Assembly (NCBI GenBank): GCA_947490345.1
Contig: CANLGL010000034.1
Coordinates: forward strand, 1-51,123
Direction: 5' to 3'
DNA length: 51,123 bases
From: Deltaproteobacteria bacterium
GTDB taxonomy: Bacteria; Myxococcota_A; UBA796; SXON01
Shown: positions 18,098-26,264 of the stretch, in pieces
Numbering within the stretch: the stretch's first letter is position 1
Layout: every line of letters starts with the position of its first letter
Notes under the pieces: generated by a model
The model's input: the letters and a program-made list of their open reading frames with translations, nothing else
The model's database searches: none
What the model was told of the DNA's origin: nothing
Position numbers and translations under genes: made by a program

Positions 18098-19126
18098 CTA
18101 CGCTGGCAGCAGCGCGTCCACGAACGCGGCGCCATCGAAGTCGCGGAGGTCGTCGATCGTCTCGCCGATGCCGACCAGCTTGACCGGCAGATCGAACTCT
18201 TCGGCGATGGCGATGACCACACCGCCCTTCGCGGTTCCGTCGAGCTTGGTGAGGACCACGCCGGTGACGCCGGCGACATCCTTGAAGATGCGCGCCTGCG
18301 ACAAGGCATTCTGCCCCATGGTGGCGTCGAGGACCAGCAGCACCTCGTGGGGCGCGCCGGGGATGATCTTCCCCAGCACCCGCCGCACCTTGGCAAGCTC
18401 GTCCATGAGCACCTTCTGCGCCTGAAGCCGCCCAGCCGTGTCGCAGATCATGACGTCCACCCCCCGCGCCTTGGCCGCCTCCGCGGTCTGGTGCGCGACC
18501 GCCGCTGGGTCGGTGCCTTCCGCGGCGGTGATCACGTCGACCCCAGCGCGCTGTCCCCACACCTGAAGCTGCTCGGTGGCGCCGGCCCGGAAGGTGTCCC
18601 CCGCCCCGAGGATGACCGTCTTGCCCGCGCCGACGTAGCGCCCGGCGAGCTTGCCGATGGTCGTGGTCTTGCCGCTGCCGTTGACGCCCACCACCAGGAT
18701 CACGTGAGGCGCGGCCCCGGTGATGAGCGGGGCGGCGACGCGCTCCAACCGGGTGCGAATCGCCGTGCGGAGCGCCTCTTTGAGGTCGGCCTTGCCCCTG
18801 ACGGCGTCGACGAGCCCGGCGGCTGTCTTGGCCCCCACGTCGGCGCGCAGGAGCGCCTCCTCCAGGGCTTCGAGGGCCTCACGCTCGTCGCGGCCCCGAT
18901 CGAAGAGTCCCGCGAAGAGCTCGCGGGTGCGGGAGAGCGCTGCGAGCAGCGCGTTGGGAGGGGCTGGCGGCGGCGCTGGCGCCGGGGCGGCCGGCGGCGG
19001 CAGCGTGGGCCGGACCACCATGTCCAGAGGGCCGTGAAGCTGCGGCGGCGCCATCGCCTTGCGAAAGGCCAGGTAAAGCACCACGAATACGCCGACCAGG
19101 ATCGGCAACCAGACGGCGATGCTCAT
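18098..19126 (-). CDS. ftsY: Signal recognition particle receptor FtsY
   Basis: 342 residues. The SRP GTPase NG domain is complete: G1 GVNGSGKTTT (147-156), GAGDTFRAGATEQL, DTAGRLQAQK (G3), TKLDGTAKGG (G4) and GIGETIDDLRDFD near the end. FtsY receives ribosome-nascent chain-SRP complexes at the membrane and passes them to SecYEG. ATG 19126 is chosen because the product then begins with a clean transmembrane helix (IAVWLPILVGVFVVLYLAF); ATG 19141 is also possible. A Pro/Ala-rich linker (about 35-58) replaces the long acidic A domain of E. coli FtsY, so this form appears to be anchored by its own N-terminal helix. Confidence 0.95.
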   Translation of the reverse strand: MSIAVWLPILVGVFVVLYLAFRKAMAPPQLHGPLDMVVRPTLPPPAAPAPAPPPAPPNALLAALSRTRELFAGLFDRGRDEREALEALEEALLRADVGAKTAAGLVDAVRGKADLKEALRTAIRTRLERVAAPLITGAAPHVILVVGVNGSGKTTTIGKLAGRYVGAGKTVILGAGDTFRAGATEQLQVWGQRAGVDVITAAEGTDPAAVAHQTAEAAKARGVDVMICDTAGRLQAQKVLMDELAKVRRVLGKIIPGAPHEVLLVLDATMGQNALSQARIFKDVAGVTGVVLTKLDGTAKGGVVIAIAEEFDLPVKLVGIGETIDDLRDFDGAAFVDALLPA

Positions 19127-19317
19127 GCGCAGGCTTATCATGCAACCGGCGCTCTCCCCATCCCGCCCTGACGCAGAGCGGACTACAGCGCCTTCCGCAT
19201 GCCGCTCGCCGGGGCCGCTCGCCGCCGCCGTCGCGATGCGGTCCGGCCCCTTTCTGACCCGGGCGGCCAGCGTCCGAGCATCGCCCCGACAGGGCGCGCC
19301 CGCCTCGCTGCCGACCC

Positions 19318-20199
19318 TCATCGCAAGGGGATCTCCGCGAGCTCCTCGGCAAGCCGGCGCAGCTCGGCCTCGCGGGGGTGGCCGGTGCGCCAGACGAGGC
19401 GAAAGGCGTCGGACTGCAGCGTCGCGCGGGGAAGGAGCCGGACGAGCCTACCGGCGCGTAGATCCTCGTCGACGAAGTAGCGCGGCAACACCGCCACTCC
19501 GGCCCCGTCGAGCACCCGCACACGGATGGCGCCGATCGCGGCGAGGAACTCGGTGCGACCAAAACGCCACACCTGGCCGGGGGGGCCCGCGTCGAGGAGG
19601 TAGCGGAAGAGGGGGAGGTCCGGGTGGGCGTCGATCAGGGTGTGGGCATCCGCGTCCTGGGGTCCGTGCAGTCGCACGCCGGGCGGCCCGACGAACAGGT
19701 ACTCTTCGGGGTGCAACGTCGCGTACTCCACGCCGGGCCCGGCCAGCCTCGCGCTCGAGATCATCGCGTCCACCTGCACGCGTTGCACGCGGCTGAGCAG
19801 GTCGACGCTGTCCCCGAACTGCACGTGAAGGGTCCGCTCCGGGCGCGTCTCCCGCAGCCGACCGAGCGAGGGGACGAGCCAGCTCATGCCAAGCTCCCAG
19901 CGGGTGCCGAGCACCAGCTCGAAGGGTGTGGCGCTCCCATCGCCGCGGGCCACCGCACCACAGCGCCCCGCCTCGGCGAGCACGGTACGGGCCTGGGGCA
20001 GGAGGCGCTCACCCGCCACCGTCAGCACCACCATGCGCGTCGTCCGCTCGAACAACACGACGCCGAGCTGCTCTTCGAGCTGTCGCAGACGGGTGCTGAA
20101 CGCCCCGGGAGAAAGGGCCACGCGGTGTGCCGCGGCCCGGAAGTTCAGGTAGGCGGCCGCTTCGACGAAGCAGCGCAGCGAGTCGAGATCGGGGAGCAC
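19318..20199 (-). CDS. LysR-family transcriptional regulator
   Basis: 293 residues, the normal LysR length. The N-terminal winged helix-turn-helix reads LRCFVEAAAYLNFRAAAHRVALSPGAFSTRLRQLEEQLGVVLFERTTR with the usual A..L..S...(S)..I..LE..LG..LF.R pattern. A linker helix and a periplasmic-binding-protein-like effector domain (about 90-290) follow. GTG start with a GAGG element upstream. It is divergent from the pentapeptide lipoprotein gene, and the region between holds inverted repeats and a TATTAT hexamer (20220-20225) on its own strand, so it may control itself and the lipoprotein/copper-enzyme pair. The effector is unknown. Confidence 0.9.
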   Translation of the reverse strand: MLPDLDSLRCFVEAAAYLNFRAAAHRVALSPGAFSTRLRQLEEQLGVVLFERTTRMVVLTVAGERLLPQARTVLAEAGRCGAVARGDGSATPFELVLGTRWELGMSWLVPSLGRLRETRPERTLHVQFGDSVDLLSRVQRVQVDAMISSARLAGPGVEYATLHPEEYLFVGPPGVRLHGPQDADAHTLIDAHPDLPLFRYLLDAGPPGQVWRFGRTEFLAAIGAIRVRVLDGAGVAVLPRYFVDEDLRAGRLVRLLPRATLQSDAFRLVWRTGHPREAELRRLAEELAEIPLR

Positions 20200-20228
20200 C
20201 TGCGTCGCCTCGGGGCAGGCATAATACC

Positions 20229-20256
20229 GTTCTACAGAACAGTCGTGTTCGTGAAA
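20229..20256. promoter_or_regulatory. Overlapping inverted repeats, candidate LysR operator
   Basis: Between the divergent LysR and lipoprotein genes lie GTTCT-AC-AGAAC (20229-20240), GAAC-N6-GTTC (20237-20250) and TTC-GT-GAA (20248-20255). The interlocked half-sites, and the place upstream of both genes, fit a LysR-type binding region (T-N11-A inside dyads). This is a prediction from symmetry only. Confidence 0.4.
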
Positions 20257-20308
20257 TGCGACTTCTCAAAACAATAGCCACGCGTCAAAGTTGAGCCCAG
20301 GAGTTCCC

Positions 20309-21214
20309 ATGCACGTCCACCTCTCGCTTGTTCCCCTCCTCGCTCTTCCCCTCACCCTCGGCTGCGCCACCCCCGCGGTCCCCGAGCCCGCCGAATCGGG
20401 CGCGTCCTCCGACGTCGGGGCATCCGACGATGGCGCCGACGACAACCCGCTCGTACTCGAGTCCGCCCCGCTCCCCACCAGCCTCAGCTGCGTCTCCTCG
20501 GCCGTCAGCGAATGGGCTCCGGAGGTCCTCCGCGTCTCCATCGTGCTGGACGGCGAGACTGGCAGCGTCGCGATGCAGCGCGGTCCCCAGTTCTGGAGCC
20601 ACTCCGGCGTGTGGTCCGAGCCAATCGGCGAGCCCGACGTCCGCGCGGTCACCGTCGTCGATGGTCACCTCTCCCAAGACACATTGTACGGAATCGACAT
20701 CGCCCTTGAGCGCGACGGCGCCTTCGTGCGCGGGACGCTCGTCGATGACCAATGTTACTCGCGTCTTACGACGGAGCTCACCTGTTGGAACGAAGCGGAG
20801 CTGTTCGGCTCGCCGTGGACGGGGGAGGCGGGCGCCCTGGCCGCGCACTTCGACTGGGAGACGGGCGCCTGCCTCGACGACGGCGGCAACGCCGCCGTCA
20901 ACGACCTTCCGGTCGAGTTCGTCCGGGAGACTGGATACGGCGAATGTGCCGATCTCCGCGGCACGGCGCTCAACGGCGAGGACTTCGGGCATCCCGACCT
21001 GTCGGGCTGGTACCTCGTGGGGGCCCAACTCAACGAGGCGACGCTGTTTTTTGCCAATCTACAGAACTCTACGCTCCATGGCGCCAGGCTCGCCGAAATC
21101 ACCTTTGGCTACGCCACCATCGAGGGCACCGTCGACGACTTCACCGAGCTGCCTGAAGACTGCAAGACGACCGAGAGCTCGTGGTCCGGCGCCACGACCG
21201 TCTGTTCGCGGTGA
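20309..21214 (+). CDS. Lipoprotein with pentapeptide-repeat-like C-terminus
   Basis: 301 residues. ATG 20309 follows AGGAG (20299-20303) at 5 nt, which decides the start over the upstream in-frame TTG. MHVHLSLVPLLALPLTLGC is a lipoprotein signal with Cys19. A linker and a beta-rich middle domain with several Cys follow. The C-terminal 60 residues show A(D/N)Lxx-like pentads (ADLRGTALNGEDFGHPDLSG, GAQLNEATLFFANLQNSTLHGARL), so a short right-handed quadrilateral helix is likely. It overlaps the next gene by 34 nt. Role unknown; context suggests a partner of the copper/heme lipoprotein. Confidence 0.75.
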   Translation: MHVHLSLVPLLALPLTLGCATPAVPEPAESGASSDVGASDDGADDNPLVLESAPLPTSLSCVSSAVSEWAPEVLRVSIVLDGETGSVAMQRGPQFWSHSGVWSEPIGEPDVRAVTVVDGHLSQDTLYGIDIALERDGAFVRGTLVDDQCYSRLTTELTCWNEAELFGSPWTGEAGALAAHFDWETGACLDDGGNAAVNDLPVEFVRETGYGECADLRGTALNGEDFGHPDLSGWYLVGAQLNEATLFFANLQNSTLHGARLAEITFGYATIEGTVDDFTELPEDCKTTESSWSGATTVCSR

Positions 21215-22359
21215 TCGCGCTGATGCTGATGGGGGTCGGCTGCGACAGCGGGCCGACGTATCATCAGGACATCGCCCCCTTCGTCGCGGCAAGCTGCTTG
21301 TCCTGTCACGATGTGGACGGGGCGAGTGGCTTGCCGCTGACGACGTGGCCGGAGGTGCGCGCTGCGGCCCCCGCCGCGCTCGCTGCCTTGCGGTCGGGCC
21401 GGATGCCCGCGGGAAACATCGATCGCAGCGGGGAGTGCGCGACCTTCACCGGCCCGGAGCCGGTCCACACCGAGGACATCGAGAGTCTTGCCCGATGGGT
21501 GGAGGCGGGCAGCGTGGAGGGGGCCGTCGTCGACCCGGAGTCCGCCGTTGCCCCACCGCCCTTCTCGGTGGGCCAACACTTCGAGTTCGGCCCCTTCCAG
21601 AGCGACGAAGGAGAGCATCGATGCACACTGGTCGAGGGCGACCCCGACCCCAGCTTCTTGACGGCGCTGCGGGTGGAATCCAGTTCGCCCGGCGCCGTCC
21701 ACCACATGATGCTGTTCACGCTCCAAACGACGGCCGATGTCGCGAGCGCGCTAACACTCGACGCCGCGGACGATGCGCCCGGGTGGGCGTGCGAGGGCCC
21801 CACCGGTGTCTCCGGCGCGAGCCTGGCCGCGGTGTGGACGCCGGGGAGCCCGGTGGTGACCTTCCCCGACGGCACCGGCCTGGCCCTCGCAGGCGGCGCG
21901 ATGATCGTCCAGCTACACCTTGGGCGCGCGAGCGTGCGGACCGAGGCCACCGTCACCGTCGACCTCACGCTCGCGACCTGCGTCGCGCACTCCCTCTCCC
22001 TGATCCCGATCGCCGCGACGGGCTTGTCGTTGCCACCCGGCAAGCCGGTCGTGCACTGGACCGAGACGTTGCCGCTACCGGCGCCCGATCTCGATGTCTA
22101 CGGGGTTTTTCCGCATATGCACGCGATGGGGTCGGCGCTGTCGCTGCGAAGCCCGGATGAGTGCCTCGTCCAGGCCCCCCGTTGGGACTATGGTTGGCAG
22201 GAGCTGGCCTTCTACGAACAACCCGTCTCGCTTGCTTCCGGTGTTCCGTTGGAATTGGCCTGTCAGTATTCCACCCTGGACACCGACGAGCCCACGGTCT
22301 GGGGCGAGTCGGCCACCGACGAGATGTGCATGGTCTTCTTGCTGGCGGGCGAGGGGTGA
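21181..22359 (+). CDS. Lipoprotein fusing a cytochrome c-like and a PHM-like copper monooxygenase domain
   Basis: 392 residues. From GTG 21181 the signal is MVRRHDRLFAVIALMLMGVGC (Cys21); GTG 21211, overlapping the upstream stop as GTGA, is an alternative without basic residues. A c-type heme site CLSCH (Cys39, Cys42, His43) with RMPAG (Met75) as a possible axial ligand comes first. The rest matches peptidylglycine alpha-hydroxylating/dopamine beta-monooxygenase copper sites in order and spacing: HH at 174-175, His246 (QLHLG), H-x-H at 312/314 (PHMHAMG) and Met382 (DEMC). Such domains hydroxylate C-H bonds with O2 and an electron donor; here the heme could supply electrons (inference). Substrate unknown. 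Confidence 0.82.
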   Translation: MVRRHDRLFAVIALMLMGVGCDSGPTYHQDIAPFVAASCLSCHDVDGASGLPLTTWPEVRAAAPAALAALRSGRMPAGNIDRSGECATFTGPEPVHTEDIESLARWVEAGSVEGAVVDPESAVAPPPFSVGQHFEFGPFQSDEGEHRCTLVEGDPDPSFLTALRVESSSPGAVHHMMLFTLQTTADVASALTLDAADDAPGWACEGPTGVSGASLAAVWTPGSPVVTFPDGTGLALAGGAMIVQLHLGRASVRTEATVTVDLTLATCVAHSLSLIPIAATGLSLPPGKPVVHWTETLPLPAPDLDVYGVFPHMHAMGSALSLRSPDECLVQAPRWDYGWQELAFYEQPVSLASGVPLELACQYSTLDTDEPTVWGESATDEMCMVFLLAGEG

Positions 22360-22397
22360 GGTACCGGGGCCGCGGACGCCGCCGGCGGCGAGAGACC

Positions 22398-25300
22398 TCA
22401 CCCCCCCTCCAACCTCACGCTCACCAGCCGGCTCTGCCCCGGCTCGGGCATCGTGACCCCGTAGAGCACGTCGGCCGCTTCCATCGTCTTCTTGTTATGG
22501 GTGATGACGATGAACTGCGAGGCGCTGGCCATCTCGCGGAGCATCTCGTTGAAGCGGGCGCCGTTGCCTTCGTCGAGGGGGGCATCGACCTCATCGAGCA
22601 GGCAGAAGGGCGAGGGTTTGACTCGGAAGAGCGCGAAGATGAGCCCGATCGCGGCCATCGCCTTTTCGCCGCCACTCAAAAGCGACAGCACCTGGACCTT
22701 CTTTCCCGGCGGCTGCACCAGCATCTCTACGCCGCAGTTGAGCAGGTCTTCGGCGTCGGTGAGCTCCAGCCGCGCCGAGCCCCCGCCCACGAGCCGCGGA
22801 TAGAGCGCAGCGAAGTGCTCCGTGACCAGCTCGTAGGTCTCGCGGAAGCGCTCGCGGCAGGTCTGGTTGATGCGAGCGATGGCGGACTCGATCACCTCCA
22901 GCGCGGTCTGGAGGTCAGCGCGCTGGCGGTCGATGTCGTCGAAGAGCGTCCGCACCGCGTGGTACTCGGGGATCGATTCGGGGTTGGTCTCACCGAGCTT
23001 GAAGAGCGCGTCGCGCAGCCCGTCCGCGGCCTTCTGGCGCGCGACCAGCACCTCGTCGTCCAGGTCCAGCGCGCGGTTGTCGACCCTGAGCGTCGGCACC
23101 AGCTCCGCACCAAGCTCCAGCTCCGGCGGCGTTGGCTCCCAGCCCGCGACCAGGAGCGCGCCGTCCCGCTCGATGCGATCGAGCAACGAGGGCAAGGACT
23201 GCCCATTTCGTTCCTCGGTCGCCTTGAGGAGCGTCTCAACCGCGTGTTTCACCTGCTGCCAGGCCAGCTCCGCGGCGACCTGACGGTCGCGAGCCCCATC
23301 ACGCCGCTCGCGCGAGGCGCGGGTGGCGGCTTCCTCGACACGGACGGTCTCCTTGGCGTCGCGAGCGACGGTGCGCACCGCTTCGAGCTCGGTGCCGATG
23401 GCGCCCTGCTCCTCGCCGAGGCGCTGAAGCGTGGCCCGCGTCCCCTCCTGATCGAGGCCAAGCTGCAGGAGCCGCGCCTCGGTGTCGGTCCGCTCCTGCG
23501 CAATCTGCGCCACGCGCCGCTCCGCACGCTCCGTCCGCGCGCGCGCCGCCACCGCGAGCTGCGCCTGCTGGATGGCCGTCGATTGGAGCGAACCCGCCGA
23601 CAACCGCAGCGTCTGTGCGCGTTCGCTCGCCGCGGCGAGGAGCGGCTCCACGCGCTCCAGGTCCACCTGTTCGGTGCGCAACGCCACTTCGGCGTCGCCC
23701 TGGACGCGCTCGGCGGCCAGGCGCTCCCCGTCGAAACGCAACCGGTCGGCCTCCAGCACCCCCTCCAGCGTCGCGAGCGCGGCCGCCTCCTGCACGAGCG
23801 CCTCCGCCGCCCGCGCCTGACGCAGCGCCTCGGCTTCGACCTCCCGCACCCGGTGACGCAGCTCGCCGCCCACCTGCTCCAACCGCCGCACCTCGGCGCG
23901 CGACGCTTCGAGCGCCTCCGCCTCGCTGCGCGCCAACGCTTCCAGCGCGGCCTGATGGGTCAGGATGGTCGCCTCGGCCCCACGAAGCTCGGCCCTCGCG
24001 CCGGCGAGCGCGGCCTCTGCAGCCGCGACGGGAACCTGCTCCCGGCGGATGGCTACCTCCTCCATCTCACGACGGCGCCGCACCGACACCAGCGCCGCGC
24101 CCGACTCCGCCCCGAGCACAAGGAGCCCGTCGGCGCGAAGGACCACGCCACCGCGGGTGACCAGCGTGCGACCGGGCGACCAAGCCTCATACGCGCGCTC
24201 GACATCGGCCACAATCTCGGCATCCGGCAAGAGCGCCGCCAGCGCCGCGCGGGTGTCGTCGTCGTGCGCAAGCTCCGCGGCGAGCCCGGTCAGCGCGCGC
24301 CCGGGGGCCCGATCGAGCGCCAGTACCCGGAGGCGCGCGGCGCCGGCGGCCTCCGCCACGTTCACCGCGGTGGCCGCGTCCCCGACGAGCACGGAGTCCA
24401 ACGCGCCATCCAGCGCCCGCGCCGTCGGGCCTTCCAGCGCCTCCGAGATCGACAGCCGCTCGCCCAACAGCCCCCGCACCCCCGGCATCGCCAGGGCGGC
24501 CTTGACCCCGTCAGGGAGGTCCGCGTGCGCCGCTTCCATCCCGGCGAGCGCGTCCCACCGGGCTTGCAGCGACTCCCGCCGGCGCGTGGTCTCGGTCAAC
24601 GCGACCTCAGCCGCACGCTCGGCGGCGACGGCCATGCTCCGGAGCATCGCCAGCGCGCCCGCCTCGGCGCGGCCGGCCTCGACGCGCGCCCGGCCGGCGA
24701 CGACGGCGGCGTCCACCGCGTGGCGTCCGGCGGTCACCTTGACGTCGGCCTCCGCGGAGGCGGCCTGGACCCGCACCAGCTCTTCGGCGGCGCGCGAAGG
24801 GCCGGTCTCGCCAACGGCGCGTCGGTGGCGCTCGCTCCGGGCGTCGAGCTCGTGGCGGCGCGCCTGGAGCCCCGCCTGCTGTCCGCGGGTGCGCATCGCT
24901 GCTTCCAGTGCGGCCTGCGCGGCGCGGCGGGCGCGGTCCAGGCGCTCGCGCACTCCCGACGCCTCGACGTGCAGTTGCTGGAGCGCCTTCTGGGCCGCAT
25001 CCGCCTCGCTCCGGACGCGCGCCAGCTCGCTCTCGGCGGCGGTCACGGCGGCACCCGCGGCGGCGGCTTCGGCGGCGGCGTGGTCGCGCTCGCGGCGCTG
25101 GTCCTCCTGGTCGCGCTCCAACTGGGCCAGGCGGCTGGTCTCCTTGACGTGCTCCCGCTCCTGGAACTGGCGGGCGCTGTCTTCGACCCGGCGTTGCGCC
25201 TCGACTTCGTTCAGGCGATCCCGGACCCGCCCCGCCTCGGCTTCCGCCGCCTCGTGCAGCAAGCGCCGCCGATCGAGCTCCTGTTCGTGCCGCGCCACGG

Positions 25301-26090
25301 CGCGACCTCCCTCCTCCAACTCGGCGTTGGCGGCCCGTAGCCGCTCGCCCAACACCTTGCGGTCAGCGGCCAGCCCACCGAAACGAGCCAGGCCGACGAC
25401 CAGCTCCTCCTGGCGCAGCCGAGCTCCGAGAGTTTGCGCTCGAAGTGCGCGTTGGACCTGCCGCTCCGCGGCCTTGAGCTGCCGGCCGAGGTCGTCGTGC
25501 ACGTCGGCGACTTTTTCGAGCGCCTCTCGCGTGTGGCCCAGCTTCTCCAGCGACTCTTCGCGCCGGGCTTTGTACCGGCTGATGCCCGCGGCCTCTTCGA
25601 TCAGGCTGCGCCGCTCTTGCGGGCGGGCGTGCACGATCTGTCCGATTCGGCCTTGCTCGATGAAGGAGTAGAGGCGGTTGCCGACGCCAGTGTCGAGGAA
25701 AAGGTCGGCGATGTCGCGCAGGCGGACCTTCTCGTCGTTGACGCGGTACTCGCTGGCGCCGTCCTTGAACAGGCGGCGGCTGACTTCGAGCTCGGGGAAC
25801 CGTTGCCAGATGCCAGGAAAAGGCTCGTCCCCGGCTACGAACGTCAGCCCCACCTCGGCGAAGCCCAGCCCCTTTCGCGCGGCGCTCCCGGCGAAGATGA
25901 CGTCGCTCATCGACTCCCCCCGCAGCGACCGCGCCGACTGCTCGCCGATGCACCACCGGACCGCGTCCATGATGTTGCTCTTGCCGCAGCCGTTGGGCCC
26001 TACGACACAGGAAATTCCTGGCCCGAAGTGCAAGGTGGCCCGGTCCGCGAAGGACTTGAAGCCCTGCAGTTCGAGCTTGCGGATTCGCAA
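22398..26090 (-). CDS. smc: Chromosome segregation protein SMC
   Basis: 1230 residues, full family length. Walker A is GPNGCGKSN (31-39). Long coiled coils flank a hinge at about 520-660 (VRGLLGERLSISEALEGPTARALDGALDSVLVG). The C-terminal ABC signature LSGGEKAMAAIGLIFALF is followed by Walker B CLLDEVDAPLDEGN. SMC works with ScpA/ScpB to compact and resolve chromosomes; those partners are not in the window. The start is TTG (26090) giving MRIRKLELQGFKSF, the typical beginning; no in-frame ATG or GTG lies just upstream. The start codon lies inside a ~100-bp sequence that recurs at 36.4 kb. Confidence 0.97.
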   Translation of the reverse strand: MRIRKLELQGFKSFADRATLHFGPGISCVVGPNGCGKSNIMDAVRWCIGEQSARSLRGESMSDVIFAGSAARKGLGFAEVGLTFVAGDEPFPGIWQRFPELEVSRRLFKDGASEYRVNDEKVRLRDIADLFLDTGVGNRLYSFIEQGRIGQIVHARPQERRSLIEEAAGISRYKARREESLEKLGHTREALEKVADVHDDLGRQLKAAERQVQRALRAQTLGARLRQEELVVGLARFGGLAADRKVLGERLRAANAELEEGGRAVARHEQELDRRRLLHEAAEAEAGRVRDRLNEVEAQRRVEDSARQFQEREHVKETSRLAQLERDQEDQRRERDHAAAEAAAAGAAVTAAESELARVRSEADAAQKALQQLHVEASGVRERLDRARRAAQAALEAAMRTRGQQAGLQARRHELDARSERHRRAVGETGPSRAAEELVRVQAASAEADVKVTAGRHAVDAAVVAGRARVEAGRAEAGALAMLRSMAVAAERAAEVALTETTRRRESLQARWDALAGMEAAHADLPDGVKAALAMPGVRGLLGERLSISEALEGPTARALDGALDSVLVGDAATAVNVAEAAGAARLRVLALDRAPGRALTGLAAELAHDDDTRAALAALLPDAEIVADVERAYEAWSPGRTLVTRGGVVLRADGLLVLGAESGAALVSVRRRREMEEVAIRREQVPVAAAEAALAGARAELRGAEATILTHQAALEALARSEAEALEASRAEVRRLEQVGGELRHRVREVEAEALRQARAAEALVQEAAALATLEGVLEADRLRFDGERLAAERVQGDAEVALRTEQVDLERVEPLLAAASERAQTLRLSAGSLQSTAIQQAQLAVAARARTERAERRVAQIAQERTDTEARLLQLGLDQEGTRATLQRLGEEQGAIGTELEAVRTVARDAKETVRVEEAATRASRERRDGARDRQVAAELAWQQVKHAVETLLKATEERNGQSLPSLLDRIERDGALLVAGWEPTPPELELGAELVPTLRVDNRALDLDDEVLVARQKAADGLRDALFKLGETNPESIPEYHAVRTLFDDIDRQRADLQTALEVIESAIARINQTCRERFRETYELVTEHFAALYPRLVGGGSARLELTDAEDLLNCGVEMLVQPPGKKVQVLSLLSGGEKAMAAIGLIFALFRVKPSPFCLLDEVDAPLDEGNGARFNEMLREMASASQFIVITHNKKTMEAADVLYGVTMPEPGQSRLVSVRLEGG

Positions 26091-26189
26091 CCACCACCCC
26101 GGGGCGGCGGGCTTATCCTAGGCGCCGCTACTTGGTGGGCGGGTGGCGATGGGTGGGGGTCGGGAGGGCTTTGGCCATGAGACAATGTA
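26087..26189. repeat. Dispersed ~100-bp repeat, copy A
   Basis: The segment from the smc start codon towards the beta-helix lipoprotein gene matches 36395-36496. The first 32 nt are identical; then come a 1-nt length difference with a few changes, a 20-nt identical block (GTGGGCGGGTGGCGATGGGT) and a nearly identical block ending in GCTTTGGCCATG. A CCCCGGGG palindrome lies near the left edge. No terminal inverted repeats or ORF were recognised. It could be a MITE-like element or a conserved 5' region of two lipoprotein genes. Confidence 0.75.
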
Positions 26190-26264
26190 CGGCTCATCCC
26201 ACCCAAATCGCCGCCATCGGGTCCCGGCCGTAGCCAACGCCCCCCCTTGCAATACACTCTGTTC

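Noticed and set aside
22161..25340. A 1059-codon open frame on the plus strand
   Set aside because: It is antisense to smc; the product is Arg/Gly/His-rich without domains, a shadow produced by high GC at third codon positions.
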